DNA from: Maritimibacter sp.
Lineage (GTDB): Bacteria > Pseudomonadota > Alphaproteobacteria > Rhodobacterales > Rhodobacteraceae
Length of the DNA: 64,000 nt
Reading direction: 5' to 3'
NCBI GenBank assembly: GCA_002701395.1
Contig: NZVC01000035.1
Coordinates: forward strand, 1-64,000
This document shows positions 1-7,017 of this stretch, one piece after another; position 1 is the first letter of the stretch; every line of letters starts with the position of its first letter. The translations under genes were made by a program, and so were the position numbers. The notes below the pieces were generated by a model. It saw only the letters and a list, made by a program, of their open reading frames with translations, had not been told where the DNA came from and searched no databases.

Positions 1-486
1 GGCATGCTGTCGAAGATCGAGAACGGCAACATCTCGCCGTCGCTGACGACGCTCCAGGCCCTGTCGCGGGCCCTCGGCGTGCCGCTCACCGCCTTCTTCA
101 AGCGCTTCGAGGAAACCCGCAACGCCGTCTTCGTCAAGGCCGGCGAAGGCGTCGAGCTGGAGCGGCGCGGCACAAGGGCCGGGCACCAATACAATCTCCT
201 CGGCCATATCGACAACAACACCAGCGGCGTCACCGTCGAGCCCTATCTGATCACGCTGACCACCGATTCCGACGTCTTCCCGACCTTCCAGCACGACGGC
301 ATGGAGTTCCTCTACATGCTGGACGGCGAGGTCGTGTACCGCCACGGCGGCAGCCGCTACCACATGCGGCCGGGCGACAGCTTCTTCTTCGACGCCGACG
401 CGCCGCACGGGCCGGAGGAACTTGTCATGCTGCCGGCGCGATATCTCTCCATCATCTGCTACCCGCAGCAGGGCCGCACCGGCTGA
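1..486 (+). CDS. XRE-family regulator with cupin domain (5' truncated by window edge)
   Basis: The reading frame is open from base 1 and begins inside a helix-turn-helix: GMLSKIENGNISPSLTTLQA is the recognition-helix half of an HTH_3 domain. The start codon therefore lies before the window. A linker leads to a C-terminal cupin: HDGMEFLYMLDGEV and HMRPGDSFFFDADAPHGPE are the two cupin motifs, with the usual metal-ligand His/Glu pattern. Proteins of this build are small one-component regulators that sense a metabolite through the cupin and control a nearby transport or catabolic gene. The ligand cannot be read from the sequence. The gene runs in the same direction as the ammonium transporter but is separated from it by 423 bp with its own promoter signals, so the two need not be linked. 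Confidence 0.85.
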   Translation, partial: GMLSKIENGNISPSLTTLQALSRALGVPLTAFFKRFEETRNAVFVKAGEGVELERRGTRAGHQYNLLGHIDNNTSGVTVEPYLITLTTDSDVFPTFQHDGMEFLYMLDGEVVYRHGGSRYHMRPGDSFFFDADAPHGPEELVMLPARYLSIICYPQQGRTG

Positions 487-493
487 GGCAGCG

Positions 494-513
494 CTCCCGG
501 GGCGAGCCGGGAG
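494..513 (+). terminator. Hairpin after the XRE-cupin gene
   Basis: CTCCCGG (494-500) pairs with CCGGGAG (507-513) around a 6-nt loop, starting 7 nt after the stop codon. There is no T-run after it, so it could be a Rho-assisted or processing stem rather than a classical intrinsic terminator. The rest of 514-909 has no convincing gene; it holds the candidate regulatory sites listed separately. Confidence 0.35.
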
Positions 514-626
514 ACCGGTTCCGCCCCGCAATCCCGTCTCCACGCTTCCGTCTCTGTACCGCCGTCTCTGTACTACCGTTGCGCCGCCTGTCCGGCAGCT
601 CGAACCTGCGCACAGAATTCGTTCAG

Positions 627-643
627 TGTGCAAATATTGCGCA
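627..643. promoter_or_regulatory. Near-palindrome upstream of amt (possible NtrC-type site)
   Basis: TGTGCAAATATTGCGCA is a near-perfect inverted repeat (arms TGTGCAA and TTGCGCA around ATA). It lies about 175 bp upstream of the sigma-54-like promoter of the ammonium transporter, a usual distance for an enhancer. Its TGC...GCA ends resemble NtrC sites. The match to NtrC is inference; the palindrome is seen directly. Confidence 0.4.
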
Positions 644-817
644 AGGCCTCATTGCGCGCCGCGTACCGTCGCGCCGACAGGGGCTGACGGCAGCGAAGTT
701 CCGCAGGGGGCATTCGTTTCCAGAAGCGCCCCTTCGGCGCGAAATCCTGCCCTTCGGAGGGCGGCTGCGGCTGTCGATGGAGAAAATACGCCCCAACGGC
801 GCTCGTCTTCTGCAAGC

Positions 818-833
818 TGGCACGATTCTCGCT
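818..833 (+). promoter_or_regulatory. Sigma-54 (RpoN)-type promoter for amt
   Basis: TGGCACG-ATTC-TCGCT matches the -24/-12 consensus TGGCACG-N4-TTGCW with one mismatch. The invariant GG (819-820) and GC (831-832) are exactly 10 nt apart, as RpoN requires. Transcription would start near 845, leaving a leader of about 65 nt before the ATG at 910. Ammonium transporters are classic NtrC/RpoN targets, so the site fits the gene. Confidence 0.7.
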
Positions 834-909
834 TCGGTGAACATCGTTTCCCCTGAGTAGTCGCCACCGGGCGACGGACTCCGACCGTGCTTCGCCGAAG
901 GAGAACCTG

Positions 910-2262
910 ATGGAACAGCAGCTCATCGAACTCGGGCAGAAGGTGGCGGCGCTCGAAGCCAGCGCCAAGATCTCCGATGCCGTCAACATGGAGATCTTCT
1001 ACTGGTGGTGCACCGCCCTGATGATCACCATCCACGCCGGCTTCCTCGCCTATGAGATGGGCGCGTCGCGGGCCAAGAACGTGCTGGCCGCGGGGACCAA
1101 GAACCTCCTCGCCTTCGCCTTCGTGGTGCCGACCTTCTTCTTCTTCGGCTGGTGGATCTACAACGCCTTTCCGACCGGCCTGACCATCTCCGACGGGGCG
1201 GACGCCGCCCTGCCCTGGTCGAGCGCCATGGGCCCGAACCTGTCCGACAACGCCACCGGCGTCTTCTGGGCGGCCTTCGCGCTGTTCGCCGCGACCACCG
1301 CCTCGATCATGTCCGGCGCGGTGATCGAGCGGATCCGGCTGACCGCCTTCCTGATGCTGTCGATCGTGCTCGGCTCGGTGATCTGGATCCTCGGCGCGGC
1401 CTGGGGCTGGCATCCGGCCGGCTGGCTGACGACGGAATTCGGCTTCCACGACGTCGGCGCCGCCGGCTGCGTCCATCTCGTCGCCGGCGCCTTCACCCTC
1501 GGCGTCCTGATCAATCTCGGCCCGCGCATCGGCAAGTACAATGCCGACGGCACGCCGAACGCCATCAAGGCCCATTCGGTGCCGCTCACCGTCGTCGGTC
1601 TGATGCTGATCATCGTCGGCTTCTTCGGCTTCCTCGGCGGCTGTATCATCTACATCCCCGGCGAGCAGTGGCAGAACATCTACGGTCAGCCGACCACCCT
1701 GTCCGCCTTTGCCTTCAACACGCTCATGGGCATGGCAGGCGGCATCATCGGCGCTTGGATGAAGACCCGCGATCCGTTCTGGATGATGTCCGGCGCGCTG
1801 ATCGGCATCTTCGCCGCGGCGTCCGGGCTTGATGTCTACTATCCGCCCGTCGCGTTCCTGCTGGGTACCTTCGCCGGCTTTGTCGTGCCGATGGTCGCGG
1901 TCAAGCTGGAGAAGATGGGGATCGACGACGCAGTGGGCGCCTTCCCGGTGCACGGCATCGGCGGCCTGATCGGCGTGGTTGCCTGCGGCATCTTCGCGGC
2001 CGGTTATCCAAACGTCGGCGAAGGCTATCCGCCGGTCTCGCTGATCGGCCAGATCGTCGGCGCGATCACGATGGCGCTGCTGGGCTTCATCCCGGGTTAC
2101 GTCGTCTCGTTGATCCTGAAGATGTTCGGCCTGCTGCGCGTGCCGGATCACATTCAGGAAATCGGGCTCGACGTGGTCAAGGTGCCGGTCGAGGCCTATC
2201 CCGAGGGCTACATTCCCGGCCCTGTCACCACCATCGACCCCGGCGCAGCGCCGGCAGAGTAA
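910..2262 (+). CDS. amt: Ammonium transporter, Amt/Mep/Rh family
   Basis: A 450-residue polytopic inner-membrane protein that conducts ammonium for nitrogen assimilation. The Amt pore signatures are present: D181 and H189 in HDVGAAGCVHLVAG (equivalent to AmtB Asp160/His168) and H348 in AFPVHGIGGLIG (the second histidine of the twin-His pore). The C-terminal tail RVPDHIQEIGLDVVKVPVEA corresponds to the cytosolic region that contacts GlnK/PII in AmtB, so PII control is likely, although no glnK is in view. The start is set by AAGGAG 6 nt upstream of the ATG. The sigma-54-like promoter upstream suggests expression under nitrogen limitation. A 57-codon gene follows 12 nt downstream, before a strong terminator. 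Leucine codons are dominated by CTG/CTC with almost no CTT, unlike genes after 2.5 kb. Confidence 0.92.
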   Translation: MEQQLIELGQKVAALEASAKISDAVNMEIFYWWCTALMITIHAGFLAYEMGASRAKNVLAAGTKNLLAFAFVVPTFFFFGWWIYNAFPTGLTISDGADAALPWSSAMGPNLSDNATGVFWAAFALFAATTASIMSGAVIERIRLTAFLMLSIVLGSVIWILGAAWGWHPAGWLTTEFGFHDVGAAGCVHLVAGAFTLGVLINLGPRIGKYNADGTPNAIKAHSVPLTVVGLMLIIVGFFGFLGGCIIYIPGEQWQNIYGQPTTLSAFAFNTLMGMAGGIIGAWMKTRDPFWMMSGALIGIFAAASGLDVYYPPVAFLLGTFAGFVVPMVAVKLEKMGIDDAVGAFPVHGIGGLIGVVACGIFAAGYPNVGEGYPPVSLIGQIVGAITMALLGFIPGYVVSLILKMFGLLRVPDHIQEIGLDVVKVPVEAYPEGYIPGPVTTIDPGAAPAE

Positions 2263-2274
2263 AGGAGCAACCGC

Positions 2275-2448
2275 ATGAACACTTCTCCGATCACCAGCTG
2301 GGACGGGGCCGAGGCCATCTTCACCTGGGCCGACAGCCCGATGATGATGGGCATCGCCCTGATCGGCGCGCTGGCCGTCACGGTGGGGGCCATCGTCTAC
2401 GCCGCGTCGCACGACAAGCACGCCTACGCGAGCTACAAGCCGAAATAA
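2275..2448 (+). CDS. 57-residue single-span membrane peptide, probably co-transcribed with amt
   Basis: An ATG 12 nt after the amt stop, preceded by AAAGGAG, opens a 57-codon ORF that ends 28 bp before a strong terminator. The product starts MNTSPITSWDGAEAIFTWAD, has one hydrophobic segment (about residues 23-44, MMMGIALIGALAVTVGAIVY) and a short basic tail ending YASYKPK. A good ribosome-binding site, the tight spacing and position inside the amt transcription unit argue it is real. I do not recognise a family. A small accessory subunit or stabiliser of the transporter is one possibility, but that is inference from position only. Confidence 0.65.
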   Translation: MNTSPITSWDGAEAIFTWADSPMMMGIALIGALAVTVGAIVYAASHDKHAYASYKPK

Positions 2449-2476
2449 CACACGCGCACGAACACGCGTCTGGATC

Positions 2477-2504
2477 GGGCGGCCCTTCGGGGTCGCCCTT
2501 TTCT
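2477..2504 (+). terminator. Intrinsic terminator after the amt unit
   Basis: GGGCGGCC (2477-2484) pairs with GGTCGCCC (2491-2498, one G-T) around CTTCGG, followed by TTTTCTT. It closes the amt unit and abuts the stop codon of the convergent DUF3299 gene. Confidence 0.85.
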
Positions 2505-3031
2505 TATCCAGCGTAGGCTTCGACCGTGTCGGCCGAGATCGCGTAGCCGATTTCGGCAAGCTGGGTCGAGGTCGCAGCGGCGCCGAACATGCCCGTTACG
2601 GTCACTGGCTCGAACAGGCCGTCGGATTCGTAGGGCCTGTCGGTCGTCGTCACCAGAACCAGCTGGTTCGCGGGCGGCGGCGGGACGTGGATGCAGGCGC
2701 CGACATAGGGCACCAGCATGAACACCGACACGCCGGTCCCCTCGTAATCCAACGGCACGATGAAGCCGGACAGCTTGACGATCTTTCCGTTCAGGTCGGT
2801 GCGGATGCCGCTTGCGGGCGGTTGCTGGCTGGCCAGATCGCCCGCGCTGTGATCGACAACACCGGCGAGTTCTTCGGGAAGCGCAGGCTCTCCCTCGGGC
2901 AACAGGTCGCGCCATTCCAGTTCGACGACGTCTTCCGCGCGAAGCGGCGCGGGCAGAAAACCCGCAGCGGCAAGGCCAGCAAGCATTGCGCGGCGCGATA
3001 CGCGCTGTCGGCCAGGATCTGTCGTCTGCAT
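2504..3031 (-). CDS. DUF3299 secreted protein of a ZrgA-type metal-uptake operon
   Basis: 175 residues. The N-terminus has a twin-arginine-like signal: SRRAMLAGLAAAGFLPAPLRA with probable cleavage after LRA. The mature part matches DUF3299 in outline: LNGKIVKLSGFIVPLDY followed by LVPYVGACIHVPPPPANQ, a cysteine- and histidine-bearing stretch that could bind metal. I chose the ATG at 3031 because GGAA lies just upstream; an in-frame ATG at 3049 is an alternative. It is the last gene of a minus-strand unit (DUF2796 protein, ATPase, FtsX-like permease, this gene). That set resembles the Zrg zinc-uptake locus described in Vibrio, which suggests a periplasmic role in zinc handling. The exact biochemical role is unknown. 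Confidence 0.75.
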   Translation of the reverse strand: MQTTDPGRQRVSRRAMLAGLAAAGFLPAPLRAEDVVELEWRDLLPEGEPALPEELAGVVDHSAGDLASQQPPASGIRTDLNGKIVKLSGFIVPLDYEGTGVSVFMLVPYVGACIHVPPPPANQLVLVTTTDRPYESDGLFEPVTVTGMFGAAATSTQLAEIGYAISADTVEAYAG

Positions 3032-3075
3032 TCCGGGGTTCCTTTCCATGCGGCGCAGCGTGTCAGGCCGACGCT

Positions 3076-4326
3076 TCAAGTTCTTACCATCATGCCATCC
3101 GCAAGCGACAGCCGGTAGGCCCGCAGCGCCGGCAGCAGGCTTGCCAAACCAGCGGCGACGATCACGCCGCCCAATACCACCGCCTCGTGCAGCGACGGCG
3201 CCTCGATCGGCAGCCACAAGCCAAAGGCCGCGTCGATCCACGGGCGCAGCACCATCATGCCGCCATACAGCAGGGCAATCCCCAGCACGGCACCCGCCAG
3301 CGCCATCAGAACGGCTTCCAGCACCAGCAGCCCAAGGATCGTCATCGGGCGTGCTCCCATTGCGCGCCAGATCGCCATCTCGCGGCGGCGTTCGTTGAGG
3401 CTGGAGAAGATCATCGCCATCATGCCCAGCAAGGCGGTGACCACCACCATGCCCGACACCCCGATCAGCGCGGTCTCGGCGATTCCGACGATCTGCCATA
3501 GCTCTTGCAACGCGACGCCCGGCAGCACCGCCAACAGGGGCTCTTCCGGGTATTCGTTGATCCAGCGTTGCAGCCCGAAGATTTGCAGCCGGGATTCGAC
3601 CCCCACCAGCGCCGCGGTGATCGCGGTCGGCGTCAGGTCCATCTGTCGGATCGCCTCGACCGGGGTGGCCTGTCCGGGGCTCTGGGCACCGCTTTGCCAG
3701 TCGACGTGGATCGCTGCGATCGCCTCCAAACCGACGATGACGGTGCGATCGACCGGTGTACCGGTCTTGCCGATGATGCCCGCCACACGGAACGGCTGGT
3801 CGTCGTGCTCGGTGAACGAGGCCAGACCGTGCGCCACCACGATCGGATCGCCGACCGAATAGCCCAGCGTCTCGGCCACGTCGGCCCCGATCACCGCGTC
3901 GTACAGGTCGCCCAGACCCTGCCCCTGCACGATGTCCAGCGACCGCCCCCCGCGGTAGCGGTAGTGGGTGAAGAACGCGTCGGTGGTGCCCATCACGCGG
4001 AATTGCCGGTGGCTGTCGCCAAGCGAAATCGGCACGATCCAGTCGACCTCGGGCCGGGCCGCGATATCTTGATAGCTTTCCCACGTCACGTTGTTCGTCG
4101 CGTTGCCGATCCGGAACACAGAATACAGCAAAAGCTGCACCGACCCGGACCGCGCCCCCACGATCAGGTCGGTCCCCGAGATCGTGTCCGCGAAACTGGC
4201 GCGCGCGCCGGTGCGCACCTTCTCGACGCCAAGGAACAACGCCACCGACAGGGCGATGGCCAGCACCGTCATCCCCACGGTCAAGACCCGCGCCAGAAGC
4301 GAGCCGATGGCAAGGCGCAGGATCAT
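3076..4326 (-). CDS. FtsX/MacB-type ABC transporter permease of the zinc-uptake-like operon
   Basis: 416 residues with the FtsX-family build: an N-terminal membrane helix (about residues 15-35, VLTVGMTVLAIALSVALFLG), a large periplasmic MacB-PCD-like domain to about residue 285, then three C-terminal helices (ETALIGVSGMVVVTALLGMM, ILGLLVLEAVLMALAGAVLG and VVLGGVIVAAGLASLLPALR). Such permeases usually do not import solutes directly; they transmit ATPase motion to the periplasm. The gene overlaps the ATPase gene upstream by 4 nt, so the two are translationally coupled, and DUF3299 follows. Its likely role is the membrane subunit of a ZrgA-associated system. The exporter-like fold in a putative uptake system is unusual, and the mechanism is not clear from sequence. 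Confidence 0.82.
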   Translation of the reverse strand: MILRLAIGSLLARVLTVGMTVLAIALSVALFLGVEKVRTGARASFADTISGTDLIVGARSGSVQLLLYSVFRIGNATNNVTWESYQDIAARPEVDWIVPISLGDSHRQFRVMGTTDAFFTHYRYRGGRSLDIVQGQGLGDLYDAVIGADVAETLGYSVGDPIVVAHGLASFTEHDDQPFRVAGIIGKTGTPVDRTVIVGLEAIAAIHVDWQSGAQSPGQATPVEAIRQMDLTPTAITAALVGVESRLQIFGLQRWINEYPEEPLLAVLPGVALQELWQIVGIAETALIGVSGMVVVTALLGMMAMIFSSLNERRREMAIWRAMGARPMTILGLLVLEAVLMALAGAVLGIALLYGGMMVLRPWIDAAFGLWLPIEAPSLHEAVVLGGVIVAAGLASLLPALRAYRLSLADGMMVRT

Positions 4327-5015
4327 GCGGCAGTCCTTTGCGTGGTCACGATGTCTTCAAGACGGATCACCCGGTCGAACCTGTCGCCCAGCCGCTCGTC
4401 GTGGCTGACCATCAGCAGGGATGACCCCGCCTCGGCGGTACGCTCGAACAGCAGTTTCAGGAAAGTGTCCTGCGTCGCGGCATCCAGCGCGGACGTGGGC
4501 TCGTCGGCGACAATCAGCGGCGGCGCCCCGATCAGCGCACGCGCCACGGCGACCCGCTGTTGCTGCCCCACGCTGAGCCGTCCGGCAGGCAAGGCCGCCA
4601 CGCCCTCGGGCAGCCCAAGGGCGCTGCACAGCCGGTCCGCCTCTGCCGTGCCGCCAGCGCGTCGACGGCGGTCCGGGGCAAAGCGCAGGGGCAGCAGGAT
4701 GTTGTCCGATACACTGGCATAGGGCAGCAGGTTGAACTGCTGGAAGATCACCCCGATCCGCTCGGCGCGGAACCTGTCACGACGTCCCCCGCTCAGCGAT
4801 TTCAGATCGGTTCCGCCCACGGACACGGATCCGCTGTCGGCGGTGACGATACCGCAGACCAGCGACAGCAGCGTCGACTTTCCCGACCCGCTGGCGCCAA
4901 GAAGCAAAACGCTTTCACCGGGCGCCAGCGCAAAGGCCGGACAGGTCAGCCGAAAGCCTGCCCGACCCGGCCAGCCGTAGCTGACGTCGCGCAGGGCAAG
5001 CGCAGGTTCGGACAT
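4323..5015 (-). CDS. ABC transporter ATP-binding protein of the zinc-uptake-like operon
   Basis: 230 residues from the ATG at 5015. Walker A is GASGSGKST (residues 40-48), the signature is LSVGQ (147-151), Walker B is LIVADEP (167-173), and the switch region is MVSHDE. It is close to the LolD/MacB subgroup that pairs with FtsX-type permeases, which is exactly its downstream neighbour. A TTG at 5021 overlapping the stop codon of the upstream DUF2796 gene is an alternative start and would give a TTGA overlap. In either case translation is probably coupled along the operon. It should energise the membrane complex from the cytoplasm. Confidence 0.85.
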   Translation of the reverse strand: MSEPALALRDVSYGWPGRAGFRLTCPAFALAPGESVLLLGASGSGKSTLLSLVCGIVTADSGSVSVGGTDLKSLSGGRRDRFRAERIGVIFQQFNLLPYASVSDNILLPLRFAPDRRRRAGGTAEADRLCSALGLPEGVAALPAGRLSVGQQQRVAVARALIGAPPLIVADEPTSALDAATQDTFLKLLFERTAEAGSSLLMVSHDERLGDRFDRVIRLEDIVTTQRTAA

Positions 5016-5017
5016 GG

Positions 5018-5608
5018 TCAATCGATCGTCATTTCGGGCGCATCACGGGTGACCTCGGCGGAACCGGCGCCCGAATCCGTCACGTACTGCACCTCGATCT
5101 CCTGCGCGTTTTCGAATTGATCGAAGTACGGGAAACGCAGTGTGTTCAAAGCCTCGGGGCTGGCGCATTCGAAGACGAAGTGCGCGGTGAATGCACTGTG
5201 CGACGCTTCGTGCTCATGGTCGTGGTCATGATCCTCGGCGTGATCGTCATGGGCGTGATCCTCGGCGTGCTCGTCATGATGGTCGTCATGCTCTTCGAGG
5301 GCATAGGCGGCATCGCCATCGACCAACTCGCACCCTGCGGCATCCGGCAGGGAAACGACGGTCGCGGCATCCGACAGCCGGATAACAGAGGTGTCGACGG
5401 CCATCGCCTCGGTTTCTGACGACGGCATGTACTCGAAGCCGACGATGTCCATCCCCGGCGCGTCCAGCCGCATCTCGACAGTCCCGCCGTCGATCGCGAC
5501 TTGCAGTGTGCTGACGCCGTGAACGTGCGCGCTGAGTTCGCGATGTTCCTGCGCCAAAAGCGGCGCCGCAGCGACCGAAGCCAGAAGAGCGAGGCTGATG
5601 GTTTTCAT
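5018..5608 (-). CDS. ZrgA-like periplasmic zinc-binding protein (DUF2796)
   Basis: 196 residues. A signal peptide (MKTISLALLASVAAAPLLAQ, cleavage after LAQ) is followed by EHRELSAHVHGVSTLQVAID, the conserved opening of DUF2796 with the H-x-H-G motif. A His/Asp/Glu-rich loop occupies residues 106-137 and contains about a dozen histidines, the hallmark of ZrgA and of other periplasmic zinc chaperones. DUF2796 proteins such as Vibrio ZrgA support zinc uptake. It is the first gene of the four-gene minus-strand operon, and a Zur-like palindrome lies 30 bp upstream, so expression under zinc starvation is likely. The His-rich stretch is encoded by CAC/CAT-GAC/GAC repeats and looks repetitive at DNA level. 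Confidence 0.85.
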   Translation of the reverse strand: MKTISLALLASVAAAPLLAQEHRELSAHVHGVSTLQVAIDGGTVEMRLDAPGMDIVGFEYMPSSETEAMAVDTSVIRLSDAATVVSLPDAAGCELVDGDAAYALEEHDDHHDEHAEDHAHDDHAEDHDHDHEHEASHSAFTAHFVFECASPEALNTLRFPYFDQFENAQEIEVQYVTDSGAGSAEVTRDAPEMTID

Positions 5609-5637
5609 GTCGTATCCCTTATCCGAAGTTGGGCGTA

Positions 5638-5652
5638 TGTTATTCTATAACG
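5638..5652. promoter_or_regulatory. Candidate Zur operator upstream of the ZrgA-like operon
   Basis: TGTTAT-TCT-ATAACG is an inverted repeat with one terminal mismatch, matching the TGTTAT-N3-ATAACA form of alphaproteobacterial Zur boxes. It lies 30 bp upstream of the start codon of the DUF2796 gene, a promoter position. Together with the His-rich first gene it points to zinc-repressed expression. No zur gene is in the window. Confidence 0.65.
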
Positions 5653-5761
5653 CTCCGAGATCAACGCGATAATCGGCGCTGTGTGCCGGGCTTTGAAAGA
5701 CATGGCGTTGGATTGGGAACTGGTCGGGGAAGCGGTCTTGTCAGCGACGCCCCCGAAAACG

Positions 5762-5784
5762 AAAAAGGGCCCCGAGGGGGCCCT
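5762..5784 (-). terminator. Intrinsic terminator after tRNA-Pro
   Basis: On the minus strand GGGCCCC-CTC-GGGGCCC (5767-5783) is followed directly by TTTTTC (5766-5761). It lies 10 nt downstream of the tRNA-Pro CCA end. Confidence 0.85.
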
Positions 5785-5793
5785 TGATCCAAT

Positions 5794-5870
5794 TGGTCGG
5801 AGTGGCGAGATTCGAACTCACGACCCCTGCCTCCCGAAGACAGTGCTCTACCAGGCTGAGCTACACTCCG
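5794..5870 (-). tRNA. tRNA-Pro (anticodon CGG)
   Basis: The acceptor arms CGGAGTG and CACTCCG pair perfectly, followed by discriminator A and an encoded CCA. The anticodon stem CTGTC/GGCAG encloses the loop TTCGGGA, giving anticodon CGG, which reads CCG proline codons. The T-arm has GTTCGAATC. Length is 77 nt. A terminator follows immediately. Confidence 0.95.
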
Positions 5871-5928
5871 ACCGTGGCGGGTGCAGTATCCCCTCGTCGC
5901 GGCATTTGCAATACCCCATCTACCACCT

Positions 5929-6903
5929 TTATTGCGCCCGCGCCGGAGTGCGGCGCGAGATCCGTGCAAGTGCAGACACACGGGGTGTCGTGCCCGTCTC
6001 GGCGCGGGACTTCGTGCGCAGCACCGGGGTCACGCGGGACATGCCGCCAAGGCTTTCGCGCAGCACGATGTAGACCCCGCTTGAGATGATGATTCCCGCC
6101 CCGATCCACGTCACCGTGTCCGGCACCTCGTCGAAGAACAGACTGCCGAAGATGGCGGCCCAGATCATCTGGGAATAGTGCATCGGCGCCACGATGGCCG
6201 CGTCGCCGTTCTTGTACGCCTGAATCATCAGGATGCCCGCGATGAACGCCAAAGAGGCCATCAGCCCGACCAGCCCAAGGTCGACCAGCGGCATCGGCGT
6301 GTAGACCACCGGCAGCGCCAGCGCCATGACGACGAAGTTCGCCATCATCGGGTACAACAGCAACACCGCGCTGCGTTCGTCTTGCCCGATCTTTCGAACG
6401 ATGATCGACACAAGCGAGCCGGTGAACGCCCCCACGACAGCCGCAAGGTGGCCCAAGGTGAAGTCGGACGCACCGGGACGCAGCACGACGACAACGCCGA
6501 CCAGCCCCACGAAGACGGCTGCCCAGCGATGGCGGCCCACCGTCTCACCCAGGATGGGGATGGAAAGCACGGTGATCAGCAGCGGCTGCGCGAAGATGAT
6601 CGCATAGACCTCTGCCATCGGAAGCGTCGCAAAGGCGTAGAACACGCACAGGCCGGTGATGACCGCGCAGCCCGTGCGCAAGGCCGTCCACCACGGGTGT
6701 TTCGGGATCAGCGTATCCGCCGTCCGGTCGCGCATCAGCATGAGCATGACCAGCGGAAAGCTAAGAAGCACGCTGTAGAAAATGATCTGAAAGGTCGACA
6801 GGGTCGCGCCCAGCGTCTTCACGACCACGTCGTGGGTCGAGAACAAGGCGAAACCGGCCAGCGCGAAGAGCGCGCCCTTGATGTTGGATTTTGGTGCAGA
6901 CAT
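5929..6903 (-). CDS. DMT-superfamily (EamA) drug/metabolite exporter
   Basis: 324 residues with ten predicted membrane spans in two EamA repeats: residues 1-150 open KGALFALAGFALFSTHDVVV, and the second repeat begins near LGHLAAVVGAFTGSLVSIIV. The E in TLPMAEVYAIIFAQPLLITV is the conserved acidic residue at the end of the first repeat. DMT proteins export amino acids, nucleobases or drugs across the inner membrane; the substrate cannot be assigned. It stands alone, with tRNA-Pro downstream on the same strand and leuB upstream. The basic tail RISRRTPARAQ is cytoplasmic. Confidence 0.85.
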   Translation of the reverse strand: MSAPKSNIKGALFALAGFALFSTHDVVVKTLGATLSTFQIIFYSVLLSFPLVMLMLMRDRTADTLIPKHPWWTALRTGCAVITGLCVFYAFATLPMAEVYAIIFAQPLLITVLSIPILGETVGRHRWAAVFVGLVGVVVVLRPGASDFTLGHLAAVVGAFTGSLVSIIVRKIGQDERSAVLLLYPMMANFVVMALALPVVYTPMPLVDLGLVGLMASLAFIAGILMIQAYKNGDAAIVAPMHYSQMIWAAIFGSLFFDEVPDTVTWIGAGIIISSGVYIVLRESLGGMSRVTPVLRTKSRAETGTTPRVSALARISRRTPARAQ

Positions 6904-7017
6904 TCGGCAAACCTAGGATGGTTGCCTTGGACTTTGTGTTAACCGGCGGCAGGGTCAAGCCATGCCGCCGGTATTGCACGATTTTTCAGCCCGATCGGCG
7001 GGCTTTCGATCACCGTA

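Noticed and set aside
649-2559. 636-codon minus-strand open frame opposite amt
   Set aside because: Arg/Asp/His-rich composition typical of the antisense of a GC3-rich membrane protein gene. Amt on the plus strand has full family motifs.
5205-5290. Repetitive GTGATC/GTCATG-like DNA as a possible CRISPR or microsatellite
   Set aside because: It is the coding DNA for the His/Asp-rich loop of the ZrgA-like protein. Repeats are codon-level and irregular.
6988-7004. AGCCCG/CGGGCT hairpin after leuB as a terminator
   Set aside because: On the leuB strand it is followed by GAAAAAT rather than a T-run, and the stem is only 6 bp.
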